Part shown: one piece after another, positions 34,580-42,182 of the stretch
How positions within the stretch are numbered: position 1 is the first letter of the stretch
Layout of the letters: the number at the start of each line of letters is the position of its first letter
NCBI GenBank assembly: GCA_900545175.1
Contig: UQYF01000023.1
Coordinates: 1-44,401, forward strand
Direction: 5' to 3'
Origin: an uncultured Eubacteriales bacterium
Lineage (GTDB): Bacteria; Bacillota; Clostridia; Lachnospirales; Lachnospiraceae
Length of the DNA stretch: 44,401 nt
The notes under the pieces: model-generated
The model's database searches: none
Told to the model about the DNA's origin: nothing
What the model saw: only the letters and a program-made list of their open reading frames with translations
Position numbers and translations under genes: made by a program

Positions 34580-34615
34580 AATGTATTATATGTGATATAA
34601 TTTACAAAATAAAAG

Positions 34616-34657
34616 AGGAAATCCATTACCGTTAGGCGATGGATTTTCTTTTTTTTA
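34616..34657 (+). terminator. Terminator of the SleB-type hydrolase gene
   Basis: AAATCCAT (34618-34625) pairs with ATGGATTT (34639-34646) and is followed by CTTTTTTTT, 40 nt after the stop codon. Confidence 0.9.
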
Positions 34658-34706
34658 CATAAAATGAACTTTTATAGGAATATAGTCTGATAAAAGGAAA
34701 ATCAGG

Positions 34707-34735
34707 TTGTAAAACACACTATATTAGTGTATTAT
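34707..34735 (+). promoter_or_regulatory. Putative promoter of the nfeD-SPFH operon with internal dyad
   Basis: TTGTAA (34707-34712), a 17-nt spacer and TATTAT (34730-34735). Between them is a perfect inverted repeat ACACTA-tat-TAGTGT (34716-34730), a position suited to a repressor. Confidence 0.5.
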
Positions 34736-34776
34736 AAAGTATAAGCAGGTTAATAAGAATAAGGAGGGAAAGTATA

Positions 34777-35238
34777 ATGAATGCAATGATATGGCTGATT
34801 TTGTTTGTCGTGCTGGTCGTGTTTGAGATTGCAACAATGGGGCTGACAACGATATGGTTTGCAGCAGGTGCACTTATTGCCTTTTTTGCATCACTGCTCC
34901 ATATAACATGGTGGATTCAGTTTATGATTTTTATTGTAGTATCGTTTGTGATGCTGGTTTTCACAAGACCATTTGCTGTCAGATTTGTGAACAGACATAC
35001 TACCAAGACGAACATAGACAGTATTATAGGGCAGACAGGGCGTGTTATTGCACAGATTGACAATGCACAGGCTTCAGGATATGTGGTTGTCAATGGCCTT
35101 GAGTGGTCAGCGAGGTCTGCTGATTCAAGCATCATAGAAGTTGATACAATGGTTACAGTAAAGGCAATAGAGGGCGTTAAGGTTATTGTTGAGCGCCGTG
35201 TTCTTGATGAAAGTGCAGAGTCGAAAGATAATATTTAA
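34777..35238 (+). CDS. NfeD family membrane protein
   Basis: A short NfeD-type protein (NfeD1b-like) of 153 residues. The N-terminal half has three or four membrane helices (MIWLILFVVLVVFEIATMGL, TIWFAAGALIAFFASLL, WIQFMIFIVVSFVMLVF) and the C-terminal half (about 85-147) is a soluble OB-fold (IGQTGRVIAQIDNAQASGYV, then WSARSADSSIIEVDTMVTV). NfeD proteins are encoded next to SPFH/stomatin partners, as here with a 20-nt gap, and are thought to organise membrane protein quality control or microdomains. The start has AAGGAGGG just upstream. The protease-bearing long NfeD form is not present. Confidence 0.9.
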   Translation: MNAMIWLILFVVLVVFEIATMGLTTIWFAAGALIAFFASLLHITWWIQFMIFIVVSFVMLVFTRPFAVRFVNRHTTKTNIDSIIGQTGRVIAQIDNAQASGYVVVNGLEWSARSADSSIIEVDTMVTVKAIEGVKVIVERRVLDESAESKDNI

Positions 35239-35258
35239 ATTCAGGGAGGATTTTTAAG

Positions 35259-36188
35259 ATGCCAGGTATAGTAGGTATTATTATTGTAGCAGTTATTATT
35301 CTTGTTATTTTAGCATCATGTATTAAGATTGTGCCACAGGCTCAGGCAGTAGTTCTTGAGCGTCTCGGTGCTTACAAGGAGACATGGAATGTAGGTATTC
35401 ACTTTAAGGTTCCTTTTATCGATAAGATGGCGAGGAGAGTTGTACTCAAGGAGCAGGTAGCAGATTTCCCACCACAGCCTGTTATTACTAAGGATAATGT
35501 TACCATGAGAATCGATACAGTCATTTTCTTCCAGATTACTGACCCTAAGCTTTTTGCATACGGTGTAGAGAATCCTATCATGGCTATTGAGAACCTTACA
35601 GCAACAACGCTCAGAAATATCATAGGTGAGCTTGCATTTGACCAGACACTTACATCCCGTGAAGTCATCAACTCTAAGATGAGAGTATCTCTCGATGTAG
35701 CTACAGACCCATGGGGAATCAAAGTCAACAGAGTCGAAGTCAAGAATATCATCCCTCCGGCAGCTATTCAGGACGCAATGGAGAAGCAGAAGAGAGCAGA
35801 GCTTGAGAAGATAGAGGCAGTCACACGTTCAGAAGGACAGAAGCAGTCAGCAGTCCTTGTCGCAGAAGGAAAGAAGCGCTCATTGATTCTTGATGCCGAA
35901 GCTGAGAAGGAGTCAGCTATTCTTCGTGCCGAAGCCCAGAAGCAGAAGATGATAAAGGAAGCAGAAGGTCAGGCAGAAGCTATAAGAGTAGTACAGATGG
36001 CTAATGCAGAAGGGCTTAAGATGATTAAGGAGGCAGGCGCCGATGAAGCTGTATTAAGACTTAAGAGCTTAGAGGCATTTGAGAAGGCAGCTGACGGCAA
36101 GGCAACCAAGATTATTATTCCATCTGAGATTCAGGGTATGGCAGGACTTGCAAAGTCTGTTGTTGAAGTTGTAAAGGAAGCCGAATAA
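35259..36188 (+). CDS. SPFH/band-7 (stomatin, QmcA-like) protein
   Basis: A protein of 309 residues with one N-terminal membrane helix (IVGIIIVAVIILVILASCI), the SPFH domain (about 25-175: VPQAQAVVLERLGAYKETWN, NVTMRIDTVIFFQI, DPWGIKVNRVEVKNI), an Ala/Glu/Lys-rich coiled coil (about 180-255) that drives oligomer formation, and a conserved C-terminus (FEKAADGKATKIIIPSE). Family members form large membrane-associated cages and cooperate with NfeD and often FtsH. The RBS GGAGGA lies shortly before ATG 35259. Clearly co-transcribed with nfeD; the next two genes follow at 43 and 8 nt and probably belong to the operon. Confidence 0.92.
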   Translation: MPGIVGIIIVAVIILVILASCIKIVPQAQAVVLERLGAYKETWNVGIHFKVPFIDKMARRVVLKEQVADFPPQPVITKDNVTMRIDTVIFFQITDPKLFAYGVENPIMAIENLTATTLRNIIGELAFDQTLTSREVINSKMRVSLDVATDPWGIKVNRVEVKNIIPPAAIQDAMEKQKRAELEKIEAVTRSEGQKQSAVLVAEGKKRSLILDAEAEKESAILRAEAQKQKMIKEAEGQAEAIRVVQMANAEGLKMIKEAGADEAVLRLKSLEAFEKAADGKATKIIIPSEIQGMAGLAKSVVEVVKEAE

Positions 36189-36231
36189 CAATAGAAAGCT
36201 AGTATTTCAGGACGGAACGGAGATAACAAAA

Positions 36232-36492
36232 ATGAGTGAACCAATCGAATTCAGATATGACACGCAGCTTCTTATCGAAGGTGAGAACCTTGATGAAGAT
36301 GCGATAAATGATTATTTTACAGAGCATTTTAAGGGAGACTGCCTGCTTGCGGTAGGAGATGAGGAGCTTATAAAGATTCATTTTCATACCAATGAGCCAT
36401 GGAAGGTTCTAGAATATTGCAGAACTCTTGGTGAGATATATGATATTGTTGTTGAAGATATGGACAGACAGGCAAGAGGTCTTCACGGTTAA
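36232..36492 (+). CDS. Stand-alone FakA/DAK-kinase-like middle domain
   Basis: A protein of 86 residues. The run LIEGENLDEDAINDYFTEHF then CLLAVGDEELIKIHFHTNEP, WKVLEYCRTLGEIYDIVVED matches part of fatty-acid kinase FakA (DAK/DegV-associated 'kinase to dihydroxyacetone kinase' proteins), where the equivalent reads roughly VVGDDDLIKVHVHTNDPGKV. Neither the nucleotide-binding DhaL domain nor the C-terminal DegV-like domain is present. The HxH pair is kept, but the Cys of the usual YCTE motif is Asp10 here (RYDTQL). No frameshifted remains lie on either side, so it looks like a true small gene. AACGGAG precedes ATG 36232. It sits between the SPFH gene and traX; function unknown, perhaps a regulatory piece for lipid metabolism. 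Confidence 0.65.
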   Translation: MSEPIEFRYDTQLLIEGENLDEDAINDYFTEHFKGDCLLAVGDEELIKIHFHTNEPWKVLEYCRTLGEIYDIVVEDMDRQARGLHG

Positions 36493-36500
36493 GGATTGTT

Positions 36501-37232
36501 ATGGATTATAAAAAAGGTCTTTCGGCATATCAGCTTAAGGTCATCGCCATTGTGGCGATGACCATTGACCATATAGCATGGATGTGGGTTCCTACAGTGT
36601 CACTTTTAGGACAGTGCATGCACATAGTTGGGCGGATTACAGCACCTGTAATGTGTTATCTTTTGGTGGAAGGGTATATTCATACGCATGATATCAAGAG
36701 GTATACAATGAGACTTGGAATTTTTGCTGTGATATCTGCCCTTCCTTTTTATTTTTTTGAGGTATGTGCAGGTATGGCAGCAGGCGGTATGCCATCATTC
36801 GGAATGATTTACACGCTGTTTCTGGCACTCGTTGTCCTGCGTGTGTATGACAGCAGTACTTTATCGATAAGGAAAAAGAGAGTGGCAATTTTCTTATTGC
36901 TGATGCTGTCAATGCTAGGTGACTGGGCAGGAATAGGAGTGCTATGGCCATTTATAATGTATGTGTACAGGGAGGATAGGAAAGCACAGTGTAAGCTGCT
37001 TGCTTGTACGGGAGCGGCATTTGCGGCTTTGCTGGCACTTGATGGAGCGGTGACAAATGCAGTACAGCCGTATATTTCTTTTTTTCAGTTCGGAATGTTG
37101 CTTTCGGTTCCGATAATAGGTGCATATAACGGAAGTCTTGGTGGAAAAAAGGGCGGGAAATGGTTCTTTTATGTGTATTATCCGGCGCACATGCTTCTGA
37201 TTGCGGCGTCTAAGGCTTTATTTAATGTATAA
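36501..37232 (+). CDS. TraX family membrane protein
   Basis: A protein of 243 residues with about eight hydrophobic segments. The signatures LSAYQLKVIAIVAMTIDHIA, GRITAPVMCYLLVEGYIHT and the C-terminal FYVYYPAHMLLI are typical of the TraX family (PF05857). TraX of the F plasmid is needed for N-terminal acetylation of F pilin, so these are thought to be membrane acyltransferase-like proteins; chromosomal copies in Firmicutes have no known substrate. AAGGA 6 nt before the ATG overlaps the stop codon of the preceding small gene, so translation is probably coupled. No conjugation genes are nearby. Confidence 0.87.
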   Translation: MDYKKGLSAYQLKVIAIVAMTIDHIAWMWVPTVSLLGQCMHIVGRITAPVMCYLLVEGYIHTHDIKRYTMRLGIFAVISALPFYFFEVCAGMAAGGMPSFGMIYTLFLALVVLRVYDSSTLSIRKKRVAIFLLLMLSMLGDWAGIGVLWPFIMYVYREDRKAQCKLLACTGAAFAALLALDGAVTNAVQPYISFFQFGMLLSVPIIGAYNGSLGGKKGGKWFFYVYYPAHMLLIAASKALFNV

Positions 37233-37269
37233 ATATACAATAAATTGCAATAAAATGTATTATTATGCA

Positions 37270-37298
37270 TTGACATGCGGATAAATATGATGTATTCT
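37270..37298 (+). promoter_or_regulatory. Putative sigma-A promoter of argF
   Basis: TTGACA (37270-37275), a 17-nt spacer and TATTCT (37293-37298). Just upstream, TGTATTATTATGCA is a partly palindromic AT-rich site that could be an arginine-repressor box; this is only a resemblance. Confidence 0.65.
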
Positions 37299-37310
37299 TG
37301 TTAAAACGCA

Positions 37311-37337
37311 GGTCGGATTTTCATAGAAAAGACGACC
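37311..37337 (+). other. Leader hairpin before argF
   Basis: GGTCG-ga-TTTTC, loop ATA, GAAAA-ga-CGACC. It starts about 6 nt after the predicted transcription start and is not followed by a T-run, so it may stabilise the 5' end of the mRNA or serve in control. Confidence 0.4.
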
Positions 37338-37404
37338 GAAAGGTAAAGCGGTAAGGATTGGATTTTGCAATTACATATCAGACAGAGTGCGCAAGGAGGC
37401 AGCC

Positions 37405-38388
37405 ATGAATTTAAAAGGACGCGATTTTTTGACATTGAAGGATTTCACAAAGGATGAGATTTTATATCTGATTGATCTTGCAGCAGACCTCAAGGACAAG
37501 AAGAAGAAAGGCATACCTGTAGATCATCACAGAGGAAAGAATGTTGCACTTATTTTTGAAAAGACCAGCACAAGAACACGCTGTTCTTTTGAAGTCGCGG
37601 CACATGACCTTGGAATGGGAACAACATACCTTGACCCGTCCGGCTCGCAGATAGGAAAGAAGGAGAGCATAGCGGACACTGCAAGAGTGTTAAGCCGCAT
37701 GTACGATGGAATTGAGTATCGTGGCTTTGGACAGAATATAGTTGAGGAGCTTGCAAAGTATTCCGATGTGCCTGTGTGGAATGGACTTACCAACGAATAT
37801 CATCCTACACAGATGTTAGCAGACATGCTTACAATAAGAGAACATTTTGGAAAGCTTGAAGGCATTAATTTTACATATATGGGCGATGCACGTTACAATA
37901 TGGGAAATTCACTTATGATTGCATGTGCTAAGCTTGGGCTTAATTTTACAGCCTGCACTAACAAGAAATATTTTCCGAATGAGGAGCTTGTTAAGCTTTG
38001 TAAGAGCTATGCAGCCGAGTCAGGAGCAACGATTACTCTTACGGAGGATGTTGATGCCGGAACTAAGGGTGCGGATGTTATCTACACTGATGTATGGGTA
38101 TCAATGGGAGAACCGTCAGAAGTGTGGGAGGAGCGCATACACGACCTTCTTCCGTATCAGGTCAACAAAAAGGCTATGGATAATGCAGGCCCACAGGCAG
38201 TATTCATGCATTGCCTGCCTGCATTCCATGATTTAAAGACTACAGTTGGAGCACAGATTCATGATAAGTTCGGTCTTGATGAGATGGAAGTGACTGATGA
38301 AGTCTTTGAGTCGGCACAGTCGATTGTCTTTGATGAGGCAGAGAACCGTATGCACACAATCAAAGCAGTTATGGATGCTACAGTGTAG
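37405..38388 (+). CDS. argF: Ornithine carbamoyltransferase
   Basis: Forms citrulline from ornithine and carbamoyl phosphate. It has 327 residues. The carbamoyl-phosphate site is FEKTSTRTRCSFEVA (S55-R59), then HPTQMLADMLTI; the ornithine site includes DVWVSMGEP and HCLPAFHD (C270). ATG 37405 is chosen over the frame's opening codon at 37387 because AAGGAGG at 37393-37399 lies 5 nt upstream. No other arginine gene is adjacent, so it is isolated from the rest of the pathway. Biosynthetic rather than catabolic use (arginine deiminase pathway, arcB) is inferred from the absence of arcA/arcC and cannot be excluded otherwise. Confidence 0.94.
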   Translation: MNLKGRDFLTLKDFTKDEILYLIDLAADLKDKKKKGIPVDHHRGKNVALIFEKTSTRTRCSFEVAAHDLGMGTTYLDPSGSQIGKKESIADTARVLSRMYDGIEYRGFGQNIVEELAKYSDVPVWNGLTNEYHPTQMLADMLTIREHFGKLEGINFTYMGDARYNMGNSLMIACAKLGLNFTACTNKKYFPNEELVKLCKSYAAESGATITLTEDVDAGTKGADVIYTDVWVSMGEPSEVWEERIHDLLPYQVNKKAMDNAGPQAVFMHCLPAFHDLKTTVGAQIHDKFGLDEMEVTDEVFESAQSIVFDEAENRMHTIKAVMDATV

Positions 38389-38423
38389 AGTAAAATTAAG
38401 AGAAAACAAAGGTATGCTTGAAT

Positions 38424-38471
38424 TATGGCACCGTGAATGGTATTATGAAAGATATCACTTGCGGTGCCATA
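38424..38471 (+). terminator. Hairpin after argF
   Basis: TATGGCACCG (38424-38433) pairs perfectly with CGGTGCCATA (38462-38471) around a 28-nt loop. It is followed by TTGTTAT rather than a clean T-run, so it is a weak terminator or a processing/stability structure in the argF 3' end. Confidence 0.5.
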
Positions 38472-38508
38472 TTGTTATAGAGATAATGACAGTCAAAGAG
38501 AGGGAAAA

Positions 38509-38802
38509 ATGGCTTCAAAAAGAGAGCGCACGTTAAGGCGTATAAGGATTGTAATTGATGTGATTAATGTTATACTTAGTATTGCTGTTGTTGCAGCCAC
38601 GGTATACACATTTTCGGATGTACATGAGAGAATGTATATTTTTCCAAGAATACTATATATGGGTGCTTTTATAAATGCCATCACAGGAGTAAAGCACACG
38701 ATATCGGATAAGAAGCTGCAAGGAGCAGCAGTATTTATATTTGCGGTTGTACTTGTGGCAGCAGGATTGTTCTGCACAAGGATTGTGAGTGCAAATACTT
38801 AA
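38509..38802 (+). CDS. Small membrane protein, unknown function
   Basis: A protein of 97 residues with a basic start (MASKRERTLRRIRIVIDVIN) and three hydrophobic segments: VINVILSIAVVAATVYTF, a central ILYMGAFINAITG and AAVFIFAVVLVAAGLFC. I recognise it only as a type of short conserved membrane protein seen in Lachnospiraceae; I cannot name a function. GAGAGGG ends 4-5 nt before ATG 38509, and 15 further in-frame codons upstream lack a ribosome binding site and overlap the argF hairpin. It lies between argF and birA with no clear promoter of its own. Confidence 0.65.
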   Translation: MASKRERTLRRIRIVIDVINVILSIAVVAATVYTFSDVHERMYIFPRILYMGAFINAITGVKHTISDKKLQGAAVFIFAVVLVAAGLFCTRIVSANT

Positions 38803-38864
38803 TTTTATGCCGTGTTTACAAAAAAGGCGGCTTATTGTGATATACGGAGGGATGATGAACTGAT

Positions 38865-39845
38865 ATGAAGGATAAAATATTGCAAATACTTAGGGAATCG
38901 GGCGATTTTGTTTCAGGACAGGATATATGCAGCAGGCTTTCGGTGTCTAGGACTGCAGTGTGGAAGGCAGTCAGGCAGCTAAAGGATGAAGGCTATGGAA
39001 TAGAAGCTGTGAATAATAAAGGTTACAGACTCCTAGAGGCACCGGATGTTATTTCAGAACAGGAGCTTAAAAGCTTGTTCCACACAGAATGGCTCGGAAG
39101 CAGAATATTATATTTTGATTCGATAGATTCGACCAACAATGAATTAAAGAGGCAGGCTGAGAGCGGAGTATGGCATGGACTGCTTGCTGTGGCAGAGGAG
39201 CAGACAGCCGGAAGAGGAAGAAGAGGCCACGCATGGGTATCGCCGCCGGGAACAGGAATATGGTTTTCATTTCTTATAAAGCCTGAAATTGCGCCGGACA
39301 AGGCATCAATGCTCACTTTGGTGGCAGCAATGGCAGTGTCAAGGGCGATAACAGAGGTGACTGGTCTTGAATCACAGATAAAATGGCCTAATGACATTGT
39401 TGTCAATAAGAAGAAAGTGTGCGGTATGCTAACCGAGCTGTCAGCAGAGATGTCCTGCATCAACTATGTTGTTATAGGAATAGGAATAAATGCCAATATG
39501 AAGGAATTTCCTGATGAAATTAAGGAGACAGCAAGTTCGCTGTACATAGAATCGGGCAGACCTGTAAAAAGAGCAGCAGTCATTGAAGCAGTTGCACGAT
39601 ATTTTGAGAAGTATTATGCAGAGTTTATAAGGACCGGTGATTTGTCGGGAATCATGGATGAGTACAATGAGATGCTTGCAAATGCCGGAAAGCAGGTAAG
39701 GATAATATCAAATGATTCGGAGCAGATATATACAGCTATCGGAATCAATCCTCAGGGAGAGCTTGTCGTAAAAGATGATAAGGGGATTGTATCGGAGATA
39801 CGCTCAGGAGAAGTGTCTGTGCGCGGTCTGTATGGATATGTGTAG
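38865..39845 (+). CDS. birA: Bifunctional biotin ligase / biotin operon repressor
   Basis: Activates biotin to biotinyl-AMP and joins it to carboxylase lysines; the ligand-bound form represses biotin genes. It has 326 residues: an N-terminal winged helix-turn-helix (SGQDICSRLSVSRTAVWKAV), the ligase core with DSTNNELKR, AEEQTAGRGRRGHAWVSPPG and KWPNDIVVNKKKVCGMLTE, and a C-terminal SH3-like domain. The DNA-binding domain is present, so it should regulate as well as ligate. ATG 38865 is the first start after an in-frame stop; GGAGGG at 38846-38851 is 13 nt away, longer than usual. It leads the group birA, small unknown, coaX, dusB, linking two cofactors, biotin and CoA. Confidence 0.94.
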   Translation: MKDKILQILRESGDFVSGQDICSRLSVSRTAVWKAVRQLKDEGYGIEAVNNKGYRLLEAPDVISEQELKSLFHTEWLGSRILYFDSIDSTNNELKRQAESGVWHGLLAVAEEQTAGRGRRGHAWVSPPGTGIWFSFLIKPEIAPDKASMLTLVAAMAVSRAITEVTGLESQIKWPNDIVVNKKKVCGMLTELSAEMSCINYVVIGIGINANMKEFPDEIKETASSLYIESGRPVKRAAVIEAVARYFEKYYAEFIRTGDLSGIMDEYNEMLANAGKQVRIISNDSEQIYTAIGINPQGELVVKDDKGIVSEIRSGEVSVRGLYGYV

Positions 39846-39909
39846 AGAGAATTCTGCTATTGCATTGCAATTAAAAGATATTCACAGAAATGAGAGGTAG
39901 GCAGTTAAC

Positions 39910-40242
39910 ATGTATTATGAGGATAATGTTGTATTGTGTGTTTCAAATTCATATGAAAAGAAATATTATATGAATCAGGATTTTGACGGACTTCCTGACC
40001 ATATAAAGAAAGAGCTTAAGATTATGTGTGTTCTTTTTACCGAGGATGTGGGCGGCATAATGATGCTTGAGTATGATGAGAACGGAACACTTCAGATTAA
40101 GACGGAGGCAGCAGAGGAGGATATTCTCTATGATGAAATAGGAGCTGCCCTTAAGATTAAGCAGATAAGGAATGAAAAGGCGGATCTTTTGCAGGCATTA
40201 GAGCTCTACTTCAAGGTCTTTTTCCTTGACGAGGATGTATAG
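39910..40242 (+). CDS. Conserved small protein, unknown (DUF6145-like)
   Basis: A soluble protein of 110 residues, acidic, starting MYYEDNVVLCVSNSYEKKYY and ending LQALELYFKVFFLDEDV. From memory, Lachnospiraceae carry a protein of this kind between birA and coaX annotated DUF6145; I am not certain of the family number. Predicted as mixed alpha/beta, with an N-terminal beta-rich part and a C-terminal helix (KADLLQALELYFKVFF). No catalytic motif is visible. A GAGAGG site lies 11 nt upstream. Its stop is 9 nt before coaX, so the two are co-translated, which hints at a link to CoA or biotin metabolism without proof. Confidence 0.75.
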   Translation: MYYEDNVVLCVSNSYEKKYYMNQDFDGLPDHIKKELKIMCVLFTEDVGGIMMLEYDENGTLQIKTEAAEEDILYDEIGAALKIKQIRNEKADLLQALELYFKVFFLDEDV

Positions 40243-40251
40243 GGAGGCGGC

Positions 40252-41019
40252 ATGTTATTAGCTATTGATATAGGCAATACCAATTTTACAGTGGGTGTAT
40301 TTAAGGAAAAAGAGCTTCTTGCGACATTCAGGATAACAACCAGGCTTCAGAGGACATCGGATGAATATGGAATTGTGTTTATTGAACTTATCCGCACAAG
40401 AGGACTTAGTCCGGCAGACATTGAGGATGTTATCATAAGCTCTGTTGTGCCGAATGTTATGCATTCGGTTGTAAATGCAATGATTAAGTACTTTAACAGG
40501 CAGCCGATAATTGTCGGTCCCGGCATAAAGACAGGTATACGTCTTTCATGTGACAATCCAAGAGAGATAGGACCGGACAGGATAGTAGATGCAGTCGGGG
40601 CTTATGAGCTTTATGGCGGACCGGTCATAGTGATGGATTTCGGGACAGCGACAACTTACGACCTGATACTTAAAGAGGGAGTGTTTACGGCAGGAATCAC
40701 ATCGCCAGGTCTTGCTACGAGCGCACGCTCACTGTGGAGCGATGCGGCTAAGCTTCCGGAGATTGAGATTGCCAAGCCTAAGAGCATTCTTGCGAAAAAT
40801 ACTATCACAAGCATGCAGGCGGGGCTTGTATACGGATATATCGGCCAGACGGAGTATATAATAAAGAAGATAGAAGAAGAGACAGGTATTGAGAATATAA
40901 GGACGGTTGCAACAGGCGGATATGGCAGGCTGATATCGGAAAATACCGACAGCATACAGATATATGACAGTGAGCTGACACTAAAAGGCTTACAGCTTAT
41001 TTATGCGAAGAACAGGTGA
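40252..41019 (+). CDS. coaX: Type III pantothenate kinase
   Basis: Phosphorylates pantothenate, the first step of CoA synthesis; type III enzymes are not feedback-inhibited by CoA and need a monovalent cation. It has 255 residues in an ASKHA fold: phosphate-1 loop AIDIGNTNFTVGVF (D6), the GPDR motif (107-110, D109) and VMDFGTATTYD (D129). GGGAGG lies 4 nt before ATG 40252. If the ECF S component at 12362 imports pantothenate, this kinase would use it, but that is speculation. It is in the birA-coaX-dusB run. Confidence 0.95.
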   Translation: MLLAIDIGNTNFTVGVFKEKELLATFRITTRLQRTSDEYGIVFIELIRTRGLSPADIEDVIISSVVPNVMHSVVNAMIKYFNRQPIIVGPGIKTGIRLSCDNPREIGPDRIVDAVGAYELYGGPVIVMDFGTATTYDLILKEGVFTAGITSPGLATSARSLWSDAAKLPEIEIAKPKSILAKNTITSMQAGLVYGYIGQTEYIIKKIEEETGIENIRTVATGGYGRLISENTDSIQIYDSELTLKGLQLIYAKNR

Positions 41020-41081
41020 TTATAAGTAATTGTGAAGCGGCTTTTTTGCAATTATGTAAAACAGGTTGATTAGAGGAAAAT

Positions 41082-42041
41082 ATGAAGATAGGAAATGTGA
41101 ACATTGAGAATAATCTTGTGCTTGCACCGATGGCAGGAGTTACTGACCTGCCATTTCGCATTCTCTGCAAGGAGCAGGGCTGCGGACTCTTATATACTGA
41201 GATGGTGAGCGCAAAGGCGATTCTCTACAACAATAAGAATACGGAGGCTCTTTTGCAGGTGGAGCCGGTTGAAAATCCCATATCACTTCAGCTTTTTGGC
41301 TCAGACCCACAGATTATGGCAGATATGGCAAAGCGGCTTGAGGAAAGACCGTTTGATATATTTGACATAAATATGGGCTGTCCGGTGCCTAAGATTGTAA
41401 ATAACGGGGAAGGCTCAGCACTTATGAAAAATCCCATCCTTGTCGGACAGATAGTGGAGACTATGGCTAAGGCAGTAAAAAAACCTGTCACTGTGAAGAT
41501 AAGAAAGGGCTTTAATGACGATATGGTAAATGCACCAGAGATTGCACATATCATTGAGGAATCGGGCGGTGCTGCTGTCGCAGTCCACGGACGTACAAGA
41601 GAGCAGTTCTATTCAGGAAAAGCTGACTGGGACATCATAAGACAGGTTGTGGAGCGCGTGAATATTCCTGTCATCGGAAACGGTGACGTGTGCAGTGCCG
41701 AGGATGTAATTGCAATGGAGAAACAGACAGGATGCGATGCCGTTATGATAGGCCGCGGAGCCAGAGGAAACCCATGGATTTTTTCAAGGATAAATGAATA
41801 CCGCTGCACAGGAGTGCTTCCGCCAAAGCCGGGTGTTGATAAGATTAAGAACATGATAAAAAGGCATGCTGCGCTTCAGCTTAAGTATAAAGGAGAGTAT
41901 CTTGGAATACGCGAGATGAGAAAGCATGTAGCGTGGTATACAATAGGCTTAAAGGATTCAGCCGCACTTAGAAACGAAGTCAATTTGACAGAAAGCATGG
42001 ATGAGCTGTTTGAGCTTCTCGATGAGAAACTGGCTGATTAA
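41082..42041 (+). CDS. dusB: tRNA-dihydrouridine synthase (DusB-type)
   Basis: An FMN enzyme that reduces uridines in the D-loop of tRNA. It has 319 residues. The TIM-barrel starts LAPMAGVTDLPFRILCKEQG; the catalytic cysteine is C100 in INMGCPVPKI; further blocks are VKIRKGF, AVHGRTREQFYSG, VIGNGDV and MIGRGARGNPWIF. The C-terminal helical RNA-binding part is complete. GAGGA lies shortly before ATG 41082. dusB upstream of greA and lysS is a common Firmicutes order, although here greA has its own consensus promoter. Confidence 0.95.
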   Translation: MKIGNVNIENNLVLAPMAGVTDLPFRILCKEQGCGLLYTEMVSAKAILYNNKNTEALLQVEPVENPISLQLFGSDPQIMADMAKRLEERPFDIFDINMGCPVPKIVNNGEGSALMKNPILVGQIVETMAKAVKKPVTVKIRKGFNDDMVNAPEIAHIIEESGGAAVAVHGRTREQFYSGKADWDIIRQVVERVNIPVIGNGDVCSAEDVIAMEKQTGCDAVMIGRGARGNPWIFSRINEYRCTGVLPPKPGVDKIKNMIKRHAALQLKYKGEYLGIREMRKHVAWYTIGLKDSAALRNEVNLTESMDELFELLDEKLAD

Positions 42042-42065
42042 AGCTAAAGAGAATAAATTGAATGG

Positions 42066-42094
42066 TTGACATTTGAATATGATTATATTATAAT
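42066..42094 (+). promoter_or_regulatory. Perfect consensus sigma-A promoter of greA-lysS
   Basis: TTGACA (42066-42071), exactly 17 nt, TATAAT (42089-42094): 12 of 12 consensus positions. The leader is about 80 nt. Confidence 0.9.
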
Positions 42095-42129
42095 ACGGTG
42101 CGTTGAATGGGGGATTATACCCTAAAATA

Positions 42130-42143
42130 GCCGCATTAGCGGC
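42130..42143 (+). other. Leader hairpin of greA
   Basis: GCCGC-ATTA-GCGGC, a 5-bp GC stem followed by ATTTGTT. A second possible pairing (GGG...CCC, about 42108-42123) lies just upstream. These sit in the 5' leader between the promoter and the greA start and could form a weak attenuator. Confidence 0.4.
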
Positions 42144-42182
42144 ATTTGTTATATAAAAATGGGAAGGTATAGGTGTTTTATT

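Noticed and set aside
36501..37232. TraX as a sign of a conjugative element
   Set aside because: No relaxase, type IV secretion or integrase genes are near; TraX homologues occur widely on Firmicutes chromosomes.
38852..38863. Mini-frame ATG-ATG-AAC-TGA between the ribosome binding site and birA start
   Set aside because: It would explain the 13-nt spacing by coupling, but its own spacing to GGAGG is too short and a three-codon frame can occur by chance.
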